A DNA stretch of 64,000 bases from Diphasiastrum complanatum (taxonomy: Eukaryota > Streptophyta > Lycopodiopsida > Lycopodiales > Lycopodiaceae). Position 1 is the stretch's first letter. Every line of letters begins with the position of its first letter. Made by a program: the position numbers and the translations under genes. Location: assembly GCA_029204225.1 (NCBI GenBank), contig CM055102.1, forward strand, positions 49,688,062-49,752,061, read 5' to 3'. Below the pieces are notes generated by a model. That model was not told where the DNA came from, did not search any database, and saw only the letters and a program-made list of their open reading frames with translations. Positions 1-11,903 of this stretch are shown piece by piece.

Positions 1-329
1 GAGAGAGAGGGGAGGAGAGGATTGTAGAAAGAGAGAGATAGAGAGGAGAAGGGAGAGAGAGAGAGGAGATGAGGGGAAGTGGAGGAACAGAGGAAGAGAG
101 AGGAGATGAGGGGGGAGGGGACGCGATTGAAGAAGTAGAGAGGGAGAGGAGCTGATGGTGGCAGGGAGAGGAGAGAGAGAGGATGAGAGAGAGAGAGAGA
201 GAGAAGAAGGGTGAGGGAGGCGGTAAGAGGGAGAGGAGAGAGAGAGGAGAGGGGGAGTGAGGGCGAGGAGAACGTTAGAGAGAGAGAGAGTGAAGAGGAG
301 AGGGGAGGGAGAGAGAGAGGAGCGGAGAG

Positions 330-360
<31 letters not shown>

Positions 361-560
361 GAGGAGTGAGAGGAGACTCGAGGGAGAACGAGAGAAGAGA
401 GAGTGAGGAGTAGAGAGAGAGAGAGAGAAAGAGAGGAGAGAGAGAGAGAGAGAGAGAGAGTGATTGGAGTGGAGAGAGAGATGAGAGAGAGAAAGAGAGA
501 GAGAAGAGGAGAGACAGGAGAGATGAGAGCGATGACGAGAGTGAAGTGGGGAGAGAGAAT
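1..560. repeat. Degenerate GA-rich purine tract
   Basis: Almost uninterrupted purine sequence of GAGA, GGAG and GAGGGG runs with occasional T, ending near 560 where ordinary AT-rich sequence resumes. No protein is supported: open frames here are only Arg-Glu dipeptide translations of the repeat. It probably marks the edge of a large degenerate GA microsatellite that begins outside the window. Confidence 0.9.
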
Positions 561-865
561 TTTTTATTTTTGGCCTAAAGCAAAACCAATCAAATGAGAG
601 ACAATGATCATAACAATGTTATGAATCAAGTGCAAGATCATTTTTATTCAAAGGCCTAGTCCTTGTGTAGAAATGAAATGCACACACACACACAACATAT
701 TCTATTCATGTGTGTCACCATGTGTTTAAATGTTACAAAATGTTAATTGTATTTTGATTTGAAAACTATTTTGTACCATTTTAGGTATCTGCCAAAGATT
801 CTTTTGTCTGTAGTAGTCCTACGCTTGAAAGTAGGAGAGGCGCACATCCTACATCATTGATGAAG

Positions 866-1313
<448 letters not shown>

Positions 1314-1520
1314 CATCATGCGCGCACACACACACACACCTCTGTGAAAGATCCTTTGTGCAAGTATTTAGCATGTGAGCTAAAAGATATTTTTACAATG
1401 CTCACTTACAAGTAGTTCAAGAATGCTCATACTCACACATGTGACGTTGAGTATTTTAAAAAAGATTATAAAATTTATTCATATAGCCCCATGATGGTGC
1501 AAGTGATAATTGCTAGTAAG

Positions 1521-2264
1521 CCCACGTGTGGAGAATTGTAAAGTAAATCAAAATGTTTGATATAGGGGTCTCATAGAATTTCATAGTCAAAAATTTATGT
1601 GTAGGATGTTGATAGGGTCAAATTTGGCATAGATGGCAAATTATCCATTTCCACTTGTAATGCCACTATTGAGCCAAAATAGAGTAGGAGGCCAAACTTG
1701 TGCCAATTAGTGTGTAGACAAGTGTAATGCTTTTGTTTGATGAAGTTTAAGAGGTCCAATAGGATTTAGAGGTGGAACCATGAGCGGTCCAATAGAATTT
1801 GAGGTTTGCTTGAAAATGGTCCAATAGAATTTAGACGTGCATGGATCAATGGTCCAATAGGATTAAGAGGTGGCAAAGTGTGATCCAATCATAGTTAAGC
1901 ATAGTGGTCGCTCATGAATCTACTAGTATCATTGTACTCCTCATTTGGATCTGATTGATTTTGAGATTGAGTGGATTTTGAGTGTCATTGAATTTATAGC
2001 TTTCTCTCTCTACCCGAGAGCTCATGATGGTTTTTCTCTCTCTACCCGAGGAGAGCAGCTTGTTTTTACTTAGAATACTTTTGGAACACTTCCCACACGT
2101 GTGAATGAGAGTTGGAAGTGAATGAATGCATGTAGTAGTGTGTTTTTGCCATAGAATCAAAGATAGATCTTCAATCTCAATCTAGTCTTGATCTTGGTGC
2201 ATCTACACACCTTAGGAGATCACAAGTGCATGTAGTGGACAATCCACACGTGTCAAATTTAACA
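1521..2264 (+). repeat. Cop-A 5' LTR (5'-truncated)
   Basis: Matches 5371-6113 throughout. Homology starts at the CCCACGTGTGG motif, about 80 bp inside the LTR, and ends in AACA directly before the primer site. It carries two copies of CTCTCTCTACCCGAG (about 2004 and 2036) and several CACGTG palindromes (1522, 2094, 2246). Confidence 0.93.
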
Positions 2265-2277
2265 TGGTATCAGAGCC
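2265..2277 (+). promoter_or_regulatory. Cop-A primer binding site (tRNA-iMet type)
   Basis: TGGTATCAGAGCC lies directly after the LTR end. This is the standard plant Ty1/copia minus-strand primer site, complementary to the 3' end of initiator tRNA-Met. Confidence 0.95.
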
Positions 2278-2990
2278 TACCTAAGGTTACCATGCATTTT
2301 GTTCCATTTGATTGAAAACTATTCATCAATCTTGAGCTAGAAATTGTCAAGGCCCATTTTCCTAGCTATCTTGTTCAATTTTGGATCAAAAGAGATCAAA
2401 AGGACATTGATTGGGTCTGACCTGGTATTGTATGGAATCAGGTGCTCAGACATGTGTGAGGAACATCCAATTTTAGTTTGGAACTTCTCTCTCATGCTTG
2501 ATCCATTTATCTTGCTTGATAACTTGTTTTGAAGCTACTTTTGTCTAATTTTTGATGCAATCAGTTTCATTCCATTTGGTTGTGCCAATCAAAAGTTATA
2601 AGCTTTTGAAGAGGGTTAGGTAGGGCACATAGACCTAGGTGGACACATTTGGTTTGGTCAAGAGATTTCTTGTTTGATCCAAAATCACAGTTGAATGCTT
2701 ACCAATCTCATCTATATGTGATCTAGGCACTGTTTTGAGATCTTAGGAGTCAAATTTGGTTTCTTAGTGTATTTCACACGTGCTAAGAGTGTTTGATCCT
2801 AACTTTGCCCATACTCTATCATTTGATGTGAAGTAAATCTAGTTTTGGAGAGATTGAGATAGCTAGTGAGAATCATCTCACAGTTTGTTGCAAGATCTTG
2901 CATAAGAGATGGTAGAACACCATTATTGGATCCTATAGTGAGAGAGAAGCAACATTTTTTGTTCATCACTTTTATTTATCTCCACTTTAC
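2278..2990 (+). other. Cop-A untranslated leader
   Basis: About 710 bp between the primer site and the gag start, with no supportable coding frame. A segment around 2585-2625 resembles the leader of Cop-D at about 29970-30010 (minus), including the AGTTATAAGCTTTTGAAGAG-like motif. This shows the two families share ancestry outside the coding region. Confidence 0.7.
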
Positions 2991-3656
2991 ATGACTTCAA
3001 TGAGTTCATACTTGTTGCAACCAGGTGAAAGATTGTCTACTTCCAATTATTCAATATGGAAGTTGAGGATGGAGTCCATCTTGATACTCCAAGATGTGAT
3101 GAACACTGTACTTGGGATTGAGGAGGAGCCTCAAGTCCTTCAAGAAGTACAAAAATACAAGAAGAGAACTAGGATGGCTCTCCACTACATTAAGATGAAT
3201 GTCTCTAATGAGATATTGAGGGAGATTGGTGATTGTTCTACATCCAAAGAAGCTTGGGATTGTCTCAAGTCCATCTATGAGGCTAAGAACACCTCTAGGA
3301 TCCTCATTCTTAGAAATCAAATATTCCAAAGTAGTCAAAAGAGTGATGAGAGTGCATCTAATTATGTTTTGAGAGTCAAGGATATTCATAGGGAGCTTGC
3401 ATGTATTGGTGACTCAATCAATCAAAGTGGGATAGTCCAATTCATTCTCAATGGCTTGAGAGATGAATATGACAACGTTGTTCAATCCTATGTCATTAAG
3501 GAGGAGCTAACAAGTTTGGAGGCCCTTCAAAGTGTGCTTATTTCTGAAGAATCAAGACAAGAGTACAAACTCTTGAGGATGGACAAGCTATCACTCAATC
3601 ATGATGATGGCAAAGTTCTATTTGCCAAGCACAAAGAGAGGAGTAAGAAGGAGTAG
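2991..3656 (+). pseudogene. Cop-A gag (truncated)
   Basis: 221 codons of a plant copia Gag of the UBN2/DUF4219 type. Diagnostic stretches are NYSIWKLRMESI near residue 22, MALHYIKMNVSNEIL near 60 and the SRILILRNQIFQSSQ helix near 100. Gag forms the virus-like particle and packages the RNA. The frame stops in KERSKKE, just before where the family carries the CX2CX4HX4C zinc knuckle. The knuckle and the DSGA protease site are missing, and the following frame resumes in the C-terminal part of protease, so a deletion removed the join. Confidence 0.85.
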
Positions 3657-3667
3657 GGATTATTCCC

Positions 3668-5164
3668 TTGAAGCTTGCATCTTCTAAAGATCTCTTTCTC
3701 AACAATGTTCTTTTTGTCCCAAAGCTTACAAAGAACATCTTTAGTGTTGGCCAACTTCTTGATAGTGGCTTTGATGTCAATTTGAATATTGACAATTGTG
3801 TGATCAAGAAGGATGGTGAGATCCTTGCATATGGATCAAGATTTGAAGGCATCTACAAATTGGATCCAAGTGAGAGTGCAAACTCTCTTGATGTTTCTTA
3901 TATGTCCAATATTTCAAAGGAGGATGATCACACAAGATGCACATGTCTTCTCTCTTCAAGTATTATGGTGTATGATTATTCCTTATTATTTAAAGCATAT
4001 GTTGAGAAGAAATTCTCATTGAAGATCAAAGCTTTGAGGAGTATTGGAGCTCTTGAAGGAATAGCACCATATGAAGCTTTATTCAAGATGAAGCCTAAGG
4101 TTGATCACCTTAGTGAACTTGGTAGTGCTTGCTTTGCACATATTCCCTTGGAAACAAGGAGGAAGGATGATCCAAGCTCATGGATCATGATTGGATATTC
4201 ATCCATCAAGGAGGCCTTTAGTGTCTTTACACTCTCTCTCTCAAAAGTGATTGTGAATAGAGATGTCATATTGCATGAAGATTTAATCTTGGAAGTGGCC
4301 GAGATCAAGGCTTCTCAAGAAGCATCACAAGTTATCTTTTTTGAAGGTATTCAAGTTATGCTGGGGCCAAGGTGTGAGGAGGAGTTTCTTCTTCATATGA
4401 TTTCAAGAAGATCTTCAAGATGCATGGCCGAGACTTTATGGCTCACCTTACATGTCAAAGAGGGGCTTCTTTCATGTTGTATCTACTACAACACATTCAT
4501 ATATGCTTCTCTTCCTTTGCTTGAAATGCTATCTTGCTTCATTGAATTTTTTGGATCTCAAAGTCCAAGAAAAGCTAGACTATTTTTGTATGATGCTTAT
4601 GGTATGGACATGTTTCTTTTCATTATTGACTTAGATATGTTTCCAATACTTTTTGAAAGTAAGATATTGTATTGTCAAAAGTATGCTCTTGGTTCTAGTA
4701 AGAACAAGATTGAACTTGGTACTCACTTTTTTGAAAATCATGTTTTCACATGTTTTGAGGCAAATTGTAAACTCCTCTTGAGATTAAGTGAAGCATCCAA
4801 AGTGGACACTTACATCCTTGAGAGAGTAACTAGCCTAAAAAAGATCAAGATAGTCTTTGATTTCAAGATTAGATCCATCATGGATATAGTTCATTGTATG
4901 TGGACTAGTCAAGCCAGAAAGCATAATCTTGATAATCATCATTGTTTCACATCTTATGATCTTGATCTCCATGATCCTTATGAGGCTTGGAAGCCTCAGA
5001 TTTCTCTATTTATGGTGCATCCATCATGCAAGTGGAACTTTCAAAGCAAAGATCATCATCAAGCATGGAGGAAGCCCATGATCATAGTGGCATATTGGTG
5101 GAGCACTCTTCAAAGGCATTGGCAAGAGATCTCTACCAAAGAGATCTTATCATGGATATGGTGA
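3668..5164 (+). pseudogene. Cop-A chimeric open frame: protease/integrase scraps plus an unrecognised half
   Basis: Open for 498 codons. Residues 1-85 match the protease C-terminal flank (LFLNNVLFVPKLTKNIFSVG, then the Y/FKLD box). Residues about 100-120 match a piece of integrase (KAYVEKKFSLKIKALR), and about 125-250 match the integrase C-terminal region and linker (APYEALFKMKPKVDHL, RDVILHEDL). The integrase catalytic core is absent. From about residue 255 (nt 4430) to the end I see no RT or RNase H motif (no YVDD, no LSSCEAEYKAL), although the frame remains open for about 245 codons. The second half could be captured DNA or scrambled pol. Confidence 0.6.
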
Positions 5165-5280
5165 GGGTGCTGCTATGATGGATCCCTTGGCTGATCTTCA
5201 CTTCTTATGCATACCAAAGGATCCACTCAAAAATATTTACAAACTTCTCAAGTGATCTAGTACCTTTCCAAGCTATTTTT

Positions 5281-5290
5281 TGAGGAGGAG
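5281..5290 (+). promoter_or_regulatory. Cop-A polypurine tract
   Basis: TGAGGAGGAG directly before the 3' LTR. The same GAGGAGGAG-type tract precedes the 3' LTRs of Cop-B, Cop-C, Cop-D and Cop-G, marking plus-strand priming. Confidence 0.85.
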
Positions 5291-6113
5291 TGTGAGAAAT
5301 TGGCAAAATCTAGCTTGGTATTTTTTATGATAGAAGTTTGTAAGTGAATCTCACATGTGTGGAGGATGTTCCCACGTGTGGAAAATTGTAAAATAAATCA
5401 AAATGTTTGATATAGGGGTCTCATAGAATTTCATAGTCAAGCATTTATGTGTAGGATGTTGATAGGGTCAAATTTGGCATAGATGGCAAATTATCCATTT
5501 CCACTTGTAATGCCACTATTGAGCCAAAATAGAGTAGGAGGCCAACTTGTGCCAATTAGAGTGTAGACAAGTGTAATGCTTTTGTTTGATGAAGTTTAAG
5601 AGGTCCAATAGGATTTAGAGGTGGAACCATGAGTGGTCCAATAGAATTTGAGGTTTGCTTGAAAATGGTCAAATAGAATTTAGAGGTGAATGGATCAATG
5701 GTCCAATAGGATTAAGAGGTGGAAAAGTGTGATCCAATCATAGTTAAGCATAGTGGTAGCTCATGAATCTACTAGTATCATTGTACTCCTCATTTGGATC
5801 TAATTGATTTTGAGATTGAGTGGATTTTGAGTGTCATTGAATTTCTAGCTTTCTCTCTCTACCCGAGAGCTCATGATGGTTTTTTTGTCTCTACCCGAGG
5901 AGAGCAGCTTGGTTTTACTTAGATTATTTTTTGAATACTTCCCACACGTGTGAGTGAGAGTTGGAAGTGTTTGAATGCATGTAGTAGTGTGTTTTTGCCA
6001 TAGGATCTAAGATAGATCTTGAATCTCAATCTAGTCTTGATCTTGGTGCATCTACACACCTTAGGATATCACAAGTACATGAGGTGGACAATCCACATTT
6101 GTGAAATTCAACA
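5291..6113 (+). repeat. Cop-A 3' LTR (complete, 823 bp)
   Basis: Begins TGTGAGAAATTGG and ends TTCAACA. It supplies the first 80 bp missing from the 5' copy. CACACGTGTG-type palindromes lie at about 5372 and 5943, with two CTCTACCCGAG motifs at about 5858 and 5890. Confidence 0.92.
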
Positions 6114-7565
6114 AGATTTGAATTAGATAAGTCCTTACATTTAGTGTCAACTTCATCCATGTGTTCATTATGTGTATGAGATTCATCTTTCATCAAAATT
6201 GTCAATGTACAATATTTTTTTTTCAAAATCAGAATATCATATATGATATAATATAATTTGAAAAGTAAGTGAACCAATACAGAAGGGGGAGAGGGGCACA
6301 CGTCTTAGTGGTTCTAGATAATTTTGAATCTAGTGGCCCATTTCTCTCAATTCAAACACAAGTTTGAAAGGCCTTCAATGTTCTGAGTGAATTTTGATAT
6401 ATCTCACTAATTTATCTCTAGATTTATGTTGAATCAAGAGGTATATCAGCTAATATCCAATATAAGCAAAGCACTAGGATATTGAGATAGTTGAAATATC
6501 TCATGTCATTGTAAGAAACAGTTGGTCAAAGAGTGAAATAATCTTTCAAAATTAGCTGATTTGCCACTTGCATAACCTCTCATCCTTAATTTTATAAGAG
6601 AATGCAACATCACAGATGAGATGAGAAACTCAAACAAAAAAAATTCAGAGTCATGAACCTTGGTTAATTTGTCAACTGTGGTTTGTGAAACATGCTTTGC
6701 CAGAATATGTTTCCTCTTCTCAGCAACTATTACTATACAAAATACTGTATATTATAGACTATCTTATGATGATGATAATATGGACCAATGATGTTGAGCG
6801 CTTTAAATAAACAAGAATTTTTTTTTTCTAAAGCTTCTATCAGATTATAAATATATTTAGAGACTCTCAATGGAAGTCATAGTTTATTCAAAAAGAAAAT
6901 TCTTAAAAAAATTGACCCTCATAGTAAACTATCAAGAAATGCAAATGCAATTATAATATGCATTTTTTATAGTCAAATTCTCCTATTTTCACTCTTCTTT
7001 AATAGGGATGATATGGATGAGCCTTTGAGCCATCCATTTGAGATCCTACAACACCACCAAGAGAAAACATGTGGCAAGCTAGATTATCTAGTCAAAGTAA
7101 GTTGGAAATTTGTCCAACTCTAGTCACACTATTTGTTGTTCCAATTTTGATTATGTCATTTGATGTGCTTCTCATAGCATGTGCTCCAAATCCAAAGCTT
7201 TCATCTCATATCCTAATGATCTCAGATTGGGAGTGCAAAGGAGGGATGTTGAGGGTCCTACGTCTCAAGTAATAAAAGCTTAAGACACATTGAGTTTTTA
7301 TTCAAATAGAAAGTTGGCTTGCTTAAAGAGTTGGATTAGATCAAGAGAGTGAGGAGCATCATTTGAAGAGTAGTAGACAAAAATTTAATGTGTAATGAAA
7401 GTTGTTCATGGCCAATTCCACTACTTTCTGAAGAGTCAAAGTGTGAGTAGAAAAAATCATTCAAGATTGTGCTTATTTAGGTTGTGTCTTTCATCATTTA
7501 TAATTGTCACATCAATCATGTTTATGGAATGTTGCTCACTATAGTGCTTCATCCATACATCATCT

Positions 7566-7627
7566 GATTATTCAACCCAAAGTCCTCTCATCTCATGATT
7601 ATTCAACCCAAAGTCCTCTCATCTCAT
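7566..7627. repeat. 31-bp perfect tandem duplication
   Basis: The unit starting GATTATTCAACCCAAAGTCC and ending TCATCTCAT occurs twice head to tail without a visible mismatch, so the duplication is recent. Confidence 0.9.
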
Positions 7628-7935
7628 TTCCATAATCTCATGAAGGATGGTTCCAGCTCACTGCCTCACCACTTCACTTTTCTACTTCTCACCCATGATA
7701 AGCTTTTAGTTTGAGATTCATATTTTTTAAAAAAAAAACACATTTTTAAGAAAGATGGAATCCAATTGTGTCAGCATTTTAGATCTCATTATTATATCTT
7801 TTATATTAATTTTGTTCATGTTATCCTAAGGAATTACATAATTAAGAAGACATATATGTAATTGTTTGAAAATCTATTAGACTCTAGATTTTAGATATGA
7901 TAGTAAGAGAATATATAGCAACCTCACAAACATGG

Positions 7936-8248
7936 TCAAATGTGGACTAGCTTCTAATTATCAAATGTGGACTAGCTTGTAAACCATCAAATGTGGACTA
8001 GCTTGTAATCATCAAATGTGGACTAGCTTGTAAACCATCAAATGTGGACTAGCTTCTAATTATCAAATGTATAAGTCTATCTTCTAAATCATCAAATGTA
8101 GCCTAGCTTGTAAATCATCAAATGTATAAGTCTATCTTCTAAATCATCAAATGTAGACTAGCTTGTAAATCATCAAATGTCGACTAGCTTGTAAATCATC
8201 AAATGTAGACTAAATCATCAAATGTAGACTAGCTTGTAAATCATCAAC
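7936..8248. repeat. Minisatellite, about 12 copies of a 26-bp unit
   Basis: The basic unit is TCAAATGTGGACTAGCTTGT followed by AAACCA or AAATCA. Units run from 19 to 29 bp. A 29-bp variant (TCAAATGTATAAGTCTATC...) occurs twice, separated by one basic unit, suggesting spread of a two-unit block by unequal exchange. Confidence 0.93.
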
Positions 8249-9623
8249 TAAAAATATGTCAATTGAAAATGAAAGTGCATCATGTAAATGTCATTAAATA
8301 TGATTTTCTAGAAATGAGTGCAAGAGAAATCATTGATGGAAAATCTGCACTATTCATTTCACACAATTTAACAAATAAAATTATTCTTGTAAATGTTTTG
8401 AGGTTGAAATGGTTTTTGTATTTGTTATCATTCAAAAAGTGTGTCATTACTTCAATGTAAAATCATGTATTCATCTTGTGTTTGAAGTTGTACAATTGAG
8501 AATGTAGAAATCAAGTTCAAAGAAATAAAACACTGTGATGCATGGAACATCTTCGTGCTTGATGAAGTGGATTCCACTTATAATATAAATAAGAATAGCT
8601 CTATTTTTCAAGGAGTAACTCATTAGCATGGCTAGTTTTTTTCTTTTACAAAACAATAATAGTATCATTATGAATAAAATGAACATGAGGTTAACATACA
8701 CTAATACAAGGTGCTTTCAGATAGTGTAAATCTATATCCAATTAATAATTTTAAGGTACCATGGGTATTTGTCACATTATGAATTACCTTGGTGGAAGTA
8801 AATTATATATTTCCTATATTCATCTATAACTTAAGGCCTCACACAACTATGTGCCTATTGGGAAGCATCCTATCCAATAATGATTTCAATTTATACACTA
8901 GTGCAACATTGGCATTTCATCATCGACGTACCAAACAAGGAGTCTCTTCTACTACAGGTTTCAAGCACAAGACCCCATTATCAGACTAGGCATACAATAT
9001 AGCAATCCTATCAAGAGCCTTTGGTGTCTTTGCGAGCACACCAGTGTAGGAACTACATCATAGATTTAGAGGCTCAATTTGAATTTCTTACTCAAATGCA
9101 CAAATAACAAAAACATTTAAGTGAAAATTTTGAAGGCAACCAATACTCCGTCACATAAGGATAATTGGCATTTGGAGATGCTTATATGTGTTTCCTCACA
9201 AAGGGACCTATGTCACTTTTATTTTACTTTTTGTATCATATCAGGTAGAGTTCTTATATTGGACACCACTTCACTAGAAAATTACTTCATAGTTGTGTTA
9301 CAACTTGGGAAAATCCTATGAAGACCTAAATGTCTTGTGAATAAAATTTTTGTTTGCAACTAAAACTTTTACTCTTCTATAACCTTACAATTATTGGCCG
9401 TAATAGAAGTACATAATGAGTCATAGATAACTACCAAGTCACATATAAATACAAATAGCTTAACATTGAAAATATTTACTTTTTTTCTTGTTTATCCTTT
9501 AAGTGCTATGGTTTCAAAGAGGCATAACTAGTATATGAAGAGGCCATAAGAAGATCATGCCATCTCTTAGGCAACTATTGAGTTTGTAAACCATTTGCAT
9601 TGCACTATTTTTTGTCTTTCAAG

Positions 9624-10349
9624 TGTGAAGCTTTTAGCACGTGTGAACTTCACCACACACCCTACAGGATCTTACTGAGGTGTTGTGATTGCACAAGATT
9701 GATCAAAGAACAACATGCTTGAAAAATCTAAGGCAAGAGCACAATGGCATACATCTGATGAAAAAATTTAACTCTTCACTATAAGAAATGAATGTCAGAA
9801 ATAATTCTAAGTGTTCAGTATGGAAAAAATAGGCTGCTCTTAGGTAGAGAGAGAAAATCAAGCATAGAAAACTCGGGTAGAGAGAGAATGAGTCCAAAAC
9901 ACCAAAATCTCAATATTCACAATGTGAAAACATGCCCAGCTTTTCCTACATGAGAGAGACTTGAATTCCTACAGTGGAGTTGCATGGAAAGTGTACTTAA
10001 CTGAACTAATTCACCTATCATAGATCCACATGTGTAACTGCATGCATGTACTGCATGTACTGCATGTCAACTCATAAAATTGCCTAGACATGTGTAGATC
10101 ACTGAAACTACTTTGCATGTTGCATGCACTAATTGCATGTGGCTTGCATGCATACAGTAAAACTTTGCATGCTATCTAAACATATGCATGTCATCATAAT
10201 TGAACCTATCTAACTCAAATCCGAGCTACACTAGAAGGATATGTGCTCAATTCACACTCCTTTTATGTACAACATGAAGTCTAGTGGAAATCACCATGAA
10301 CATGACCCCAAACTTGAGATAGGAAGATGATATTTTAATAATCTTCACA
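9624..10349 (-). repeat. Cop-B 3' LTR (complete, 726 bp)
   Basis: Plus-strand text starts TGTGAAGCTTTTAGCACGTG and ends AATCTTCACA, so on the minus strand it runs TG...CA with the inverted ends TGTGAAG / CTTCACA. It matches 17865-18426. It contains a cluster of TGCATG/CATGCA motifs at about 10033-10195 and two CTCTCTACC-type motifs (minus) at about 9842 and 9870. Confidence 0.93.
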
Positions 10350-10359
10350 CTCCTCCTTA
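10350..10359 (-). promoter_or_regulatory. Cop-B polypurine tract
   Basis: Minus-strand TTAAGGAGGAG lies directly before the TGTGAAGATT start of the 3' LTR. Confidence 0.8.
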
Positions 10360-10363
10360 AAAT

Positions 10364-10659
10364 TTATGTTCCTATCAACATAGACTTCAAAATTAGGCCA
10401 AGGTTAGACCTCATCTTCATAAATACATTCTTGAGTAGAGGTTTGGTGAGAAGATCTGCAACACAATCTGAAGATGAAACATGCTCCAATGAGATCTCTC
10501 TTCCAATGACTTTTTCTCTTACAAAATGATAAGCCACTTCAATATTCTTGCTCCTTGCATGAAAAACTACATTATTTGAAAGAGTCTGAGTAGAAATGCT
10601 ATCATTCTTGATAATTGGTAAATCTTCATCTGTATAACACATAAGCTCCAAAAGTAGCC
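10364..10659 (-). pseudogene. Cop-B RNase H, C-terminal part
   Basis: Minus-strand frame with the copia RNase H tail: FHARSKNIEVAYHFVREKV, then DCVADLLTKPL and a final RSNLGL box. It is separated from its N-terminal part (14304-14743) by the Cop-C insertion. The codon junction is restored when Cop-C and one TTTTG copy are removed. Confidence 0.9.
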
Positions 10660-10664
10660 TTTTG
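10660..10664. repeat. Cop-C target site duplication, left copy
   Basis: TTTTG directly before the Cop-C LTR start. The identical TTTTG follows the 3' LTR at 14299-14303. A 5-bp duplication is standard for copia integrase. Confidence 0.95.
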
Positions 10665-11524
10665 TGTTGAAAATTATCACTTCTCACTTGACATTGGTTA
10701 TTGTAAATATTGATCAAACATTAGAATAATGTTGATGATCTGATTTCACACATGTGGAGCCTGTTCCCACGTGTGAAAGGATGTACTTTTTATACTTATG
10801 TATATCTAAATTGATTTTGTATCAATCTAGTTAGTGTGAACATGATATGACTAGTTTTTAGTCAAGTTGACTAGTCACCTAGAAATTAGCTTTTCCTTGC
10901 ATGTGCATGAGTAAATGCTCTCGCATGGCAAGTGGATGTTCACACGTGTGTATAGAGTACTAGAAGATAAGAGTTGACCATTTTCCTTATATCCTATTTT
11001 GTAGGGAATATTCCTATATTCTAGGAGACTAGCTTTTTGGATTTTAGCCATATTCTAGAAGGTCAACTTTGGATAAGGATCAAGGATGGATCAAATGGAT
11101 AGATCTAAGTGATGTGGCACTCTTCACACATGTGAAGACCTGCTGGACTGTACCAGACTCGTGGATGTACTTTATCCATAAAAGGATCATCATTTTCCTA
11201 AGAAGATTGATGAGACTTTTGCATTCTACACTTTTGTGAGGTTTCTAGTCATTTGTCTTGTGATTTCTATGAATGATTGCCATATAGGATTATTGTACTT
11301 GTTGTTTCAGGTGCAGGCCATATTGTGGATAGTACTCTACACGGGTGAGGCCGCTCTCACTAATTTATGATGTGTTGATCCATTGCTCTTGCTTAAATCC
11401 AAGTGTAGTGAATCTAGATCAAGATCTAATGTGTAGAACTTGATAGATCCATTGATTAAGCAACCAATAACTCTCTATGATTGTAAAGTACAATCATTAT
11501 TGTCCTAAAAACTGTAAAATTTAT
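10665..11524 (+). repeat. Cop-C 5' LTR
   Basis: Starts TGTTGAAAATTATCAC. It matches 13437-14298 but lacks the last two bases (CA) because the internal deletion begins at its end. It contains CACGTGTG-type palindromes near 10770 and 10930 and a CACATGTG variant near 11123. Confidence 0.93.
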
Positions 11525-11903
11525 GATGAATGGGGTGGCCGAGAGGAAAAATAGGAGTCTATGTGAGTGTGCAAAGTCTTTAAGACTTGATGCATCACTT
11601 CCCAACTCATTTTGGGGAGAAGCTATAACATGTGCTAATTACTTGTGTAATAGACTTCCTAGTAGTGCTATAGATGGGATCTCACCTTATCAAGCCTTGT
11701 TTGATAAGAAACCCAATGTAAAAGATTTTAAGATCTTTGGATGTATTTGTTATGTTCACATCCCTTTGGAGACTAGAAGGCAAGAAGGTGTTGCCTCCTT
11801 CAAAGGGATCTTTGTTGGCTATGGAGAAAATAGCAAGGGCTATAGGGTATATGGGCCTGAATCTTGTAAATCTTCCAAGAGGGAAGAAACCACTTGCATG
11901 TAA
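11523..11903 (+). pseudogene. Cop-C integrase, C-terminal part
   Basis: Starts in the NGVAERKNRSLCECAKSLR box that follows the catalytic Asp residues in copia integrase. It continues through SFWGEAITCANYLCNRLPS, PYQALFDKKPNVKDFKIFGC and FVGYGENSKGYRVY. Both the HHCC zinc domain and the catalytic core are absent. The frame breaks near 11885, where sequence jumps into the RT N-terminus, so the integrase-RT linker is also deleted. Confidence 0.85.

Larger units (their letters stand above)
1521..6113 (+). mobile_element. Cop-A: decayed Ty1/copia element
   Basis: Two near-identical direct LTRs (1521-2264, 5291-6113) flank a 3.0-kb interior with a tRNA-Met primer site, a gag gene, scraps of protease and integrase, and a polypurine tract. 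The 5' LTR lacks about 80 bp found at the start of the 3' LTR, so the left end was truncated and no target duplication can be tested. The interior is too short for a complete copia polyprotein. The zinc knuckle, protease active site, integrase core and recognisable RT/RNase H are all absent, so this copy cannot be autonomous. Confidence 0.9.
6114..9623. other. AT-rich spacer without a recognisable gene
   Basis: 3.5 kb of AT-rich sequence. Short open frames occur on both strands (for example 7069-7272, 8263-8460, 9121-9321), but none shows a known domain or plausible length. It contains a 31-bp tandem duplication (7566-7627) and the 7936-8248 minisatellite. It is probably old decayed transposon DNA. 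Confidence 0.6.

Noticed and set aside
7936-8248. CRISPR-like array
   Set aside because: Units are contiguous with no unique spacers, and the genome is clearly a plant's.
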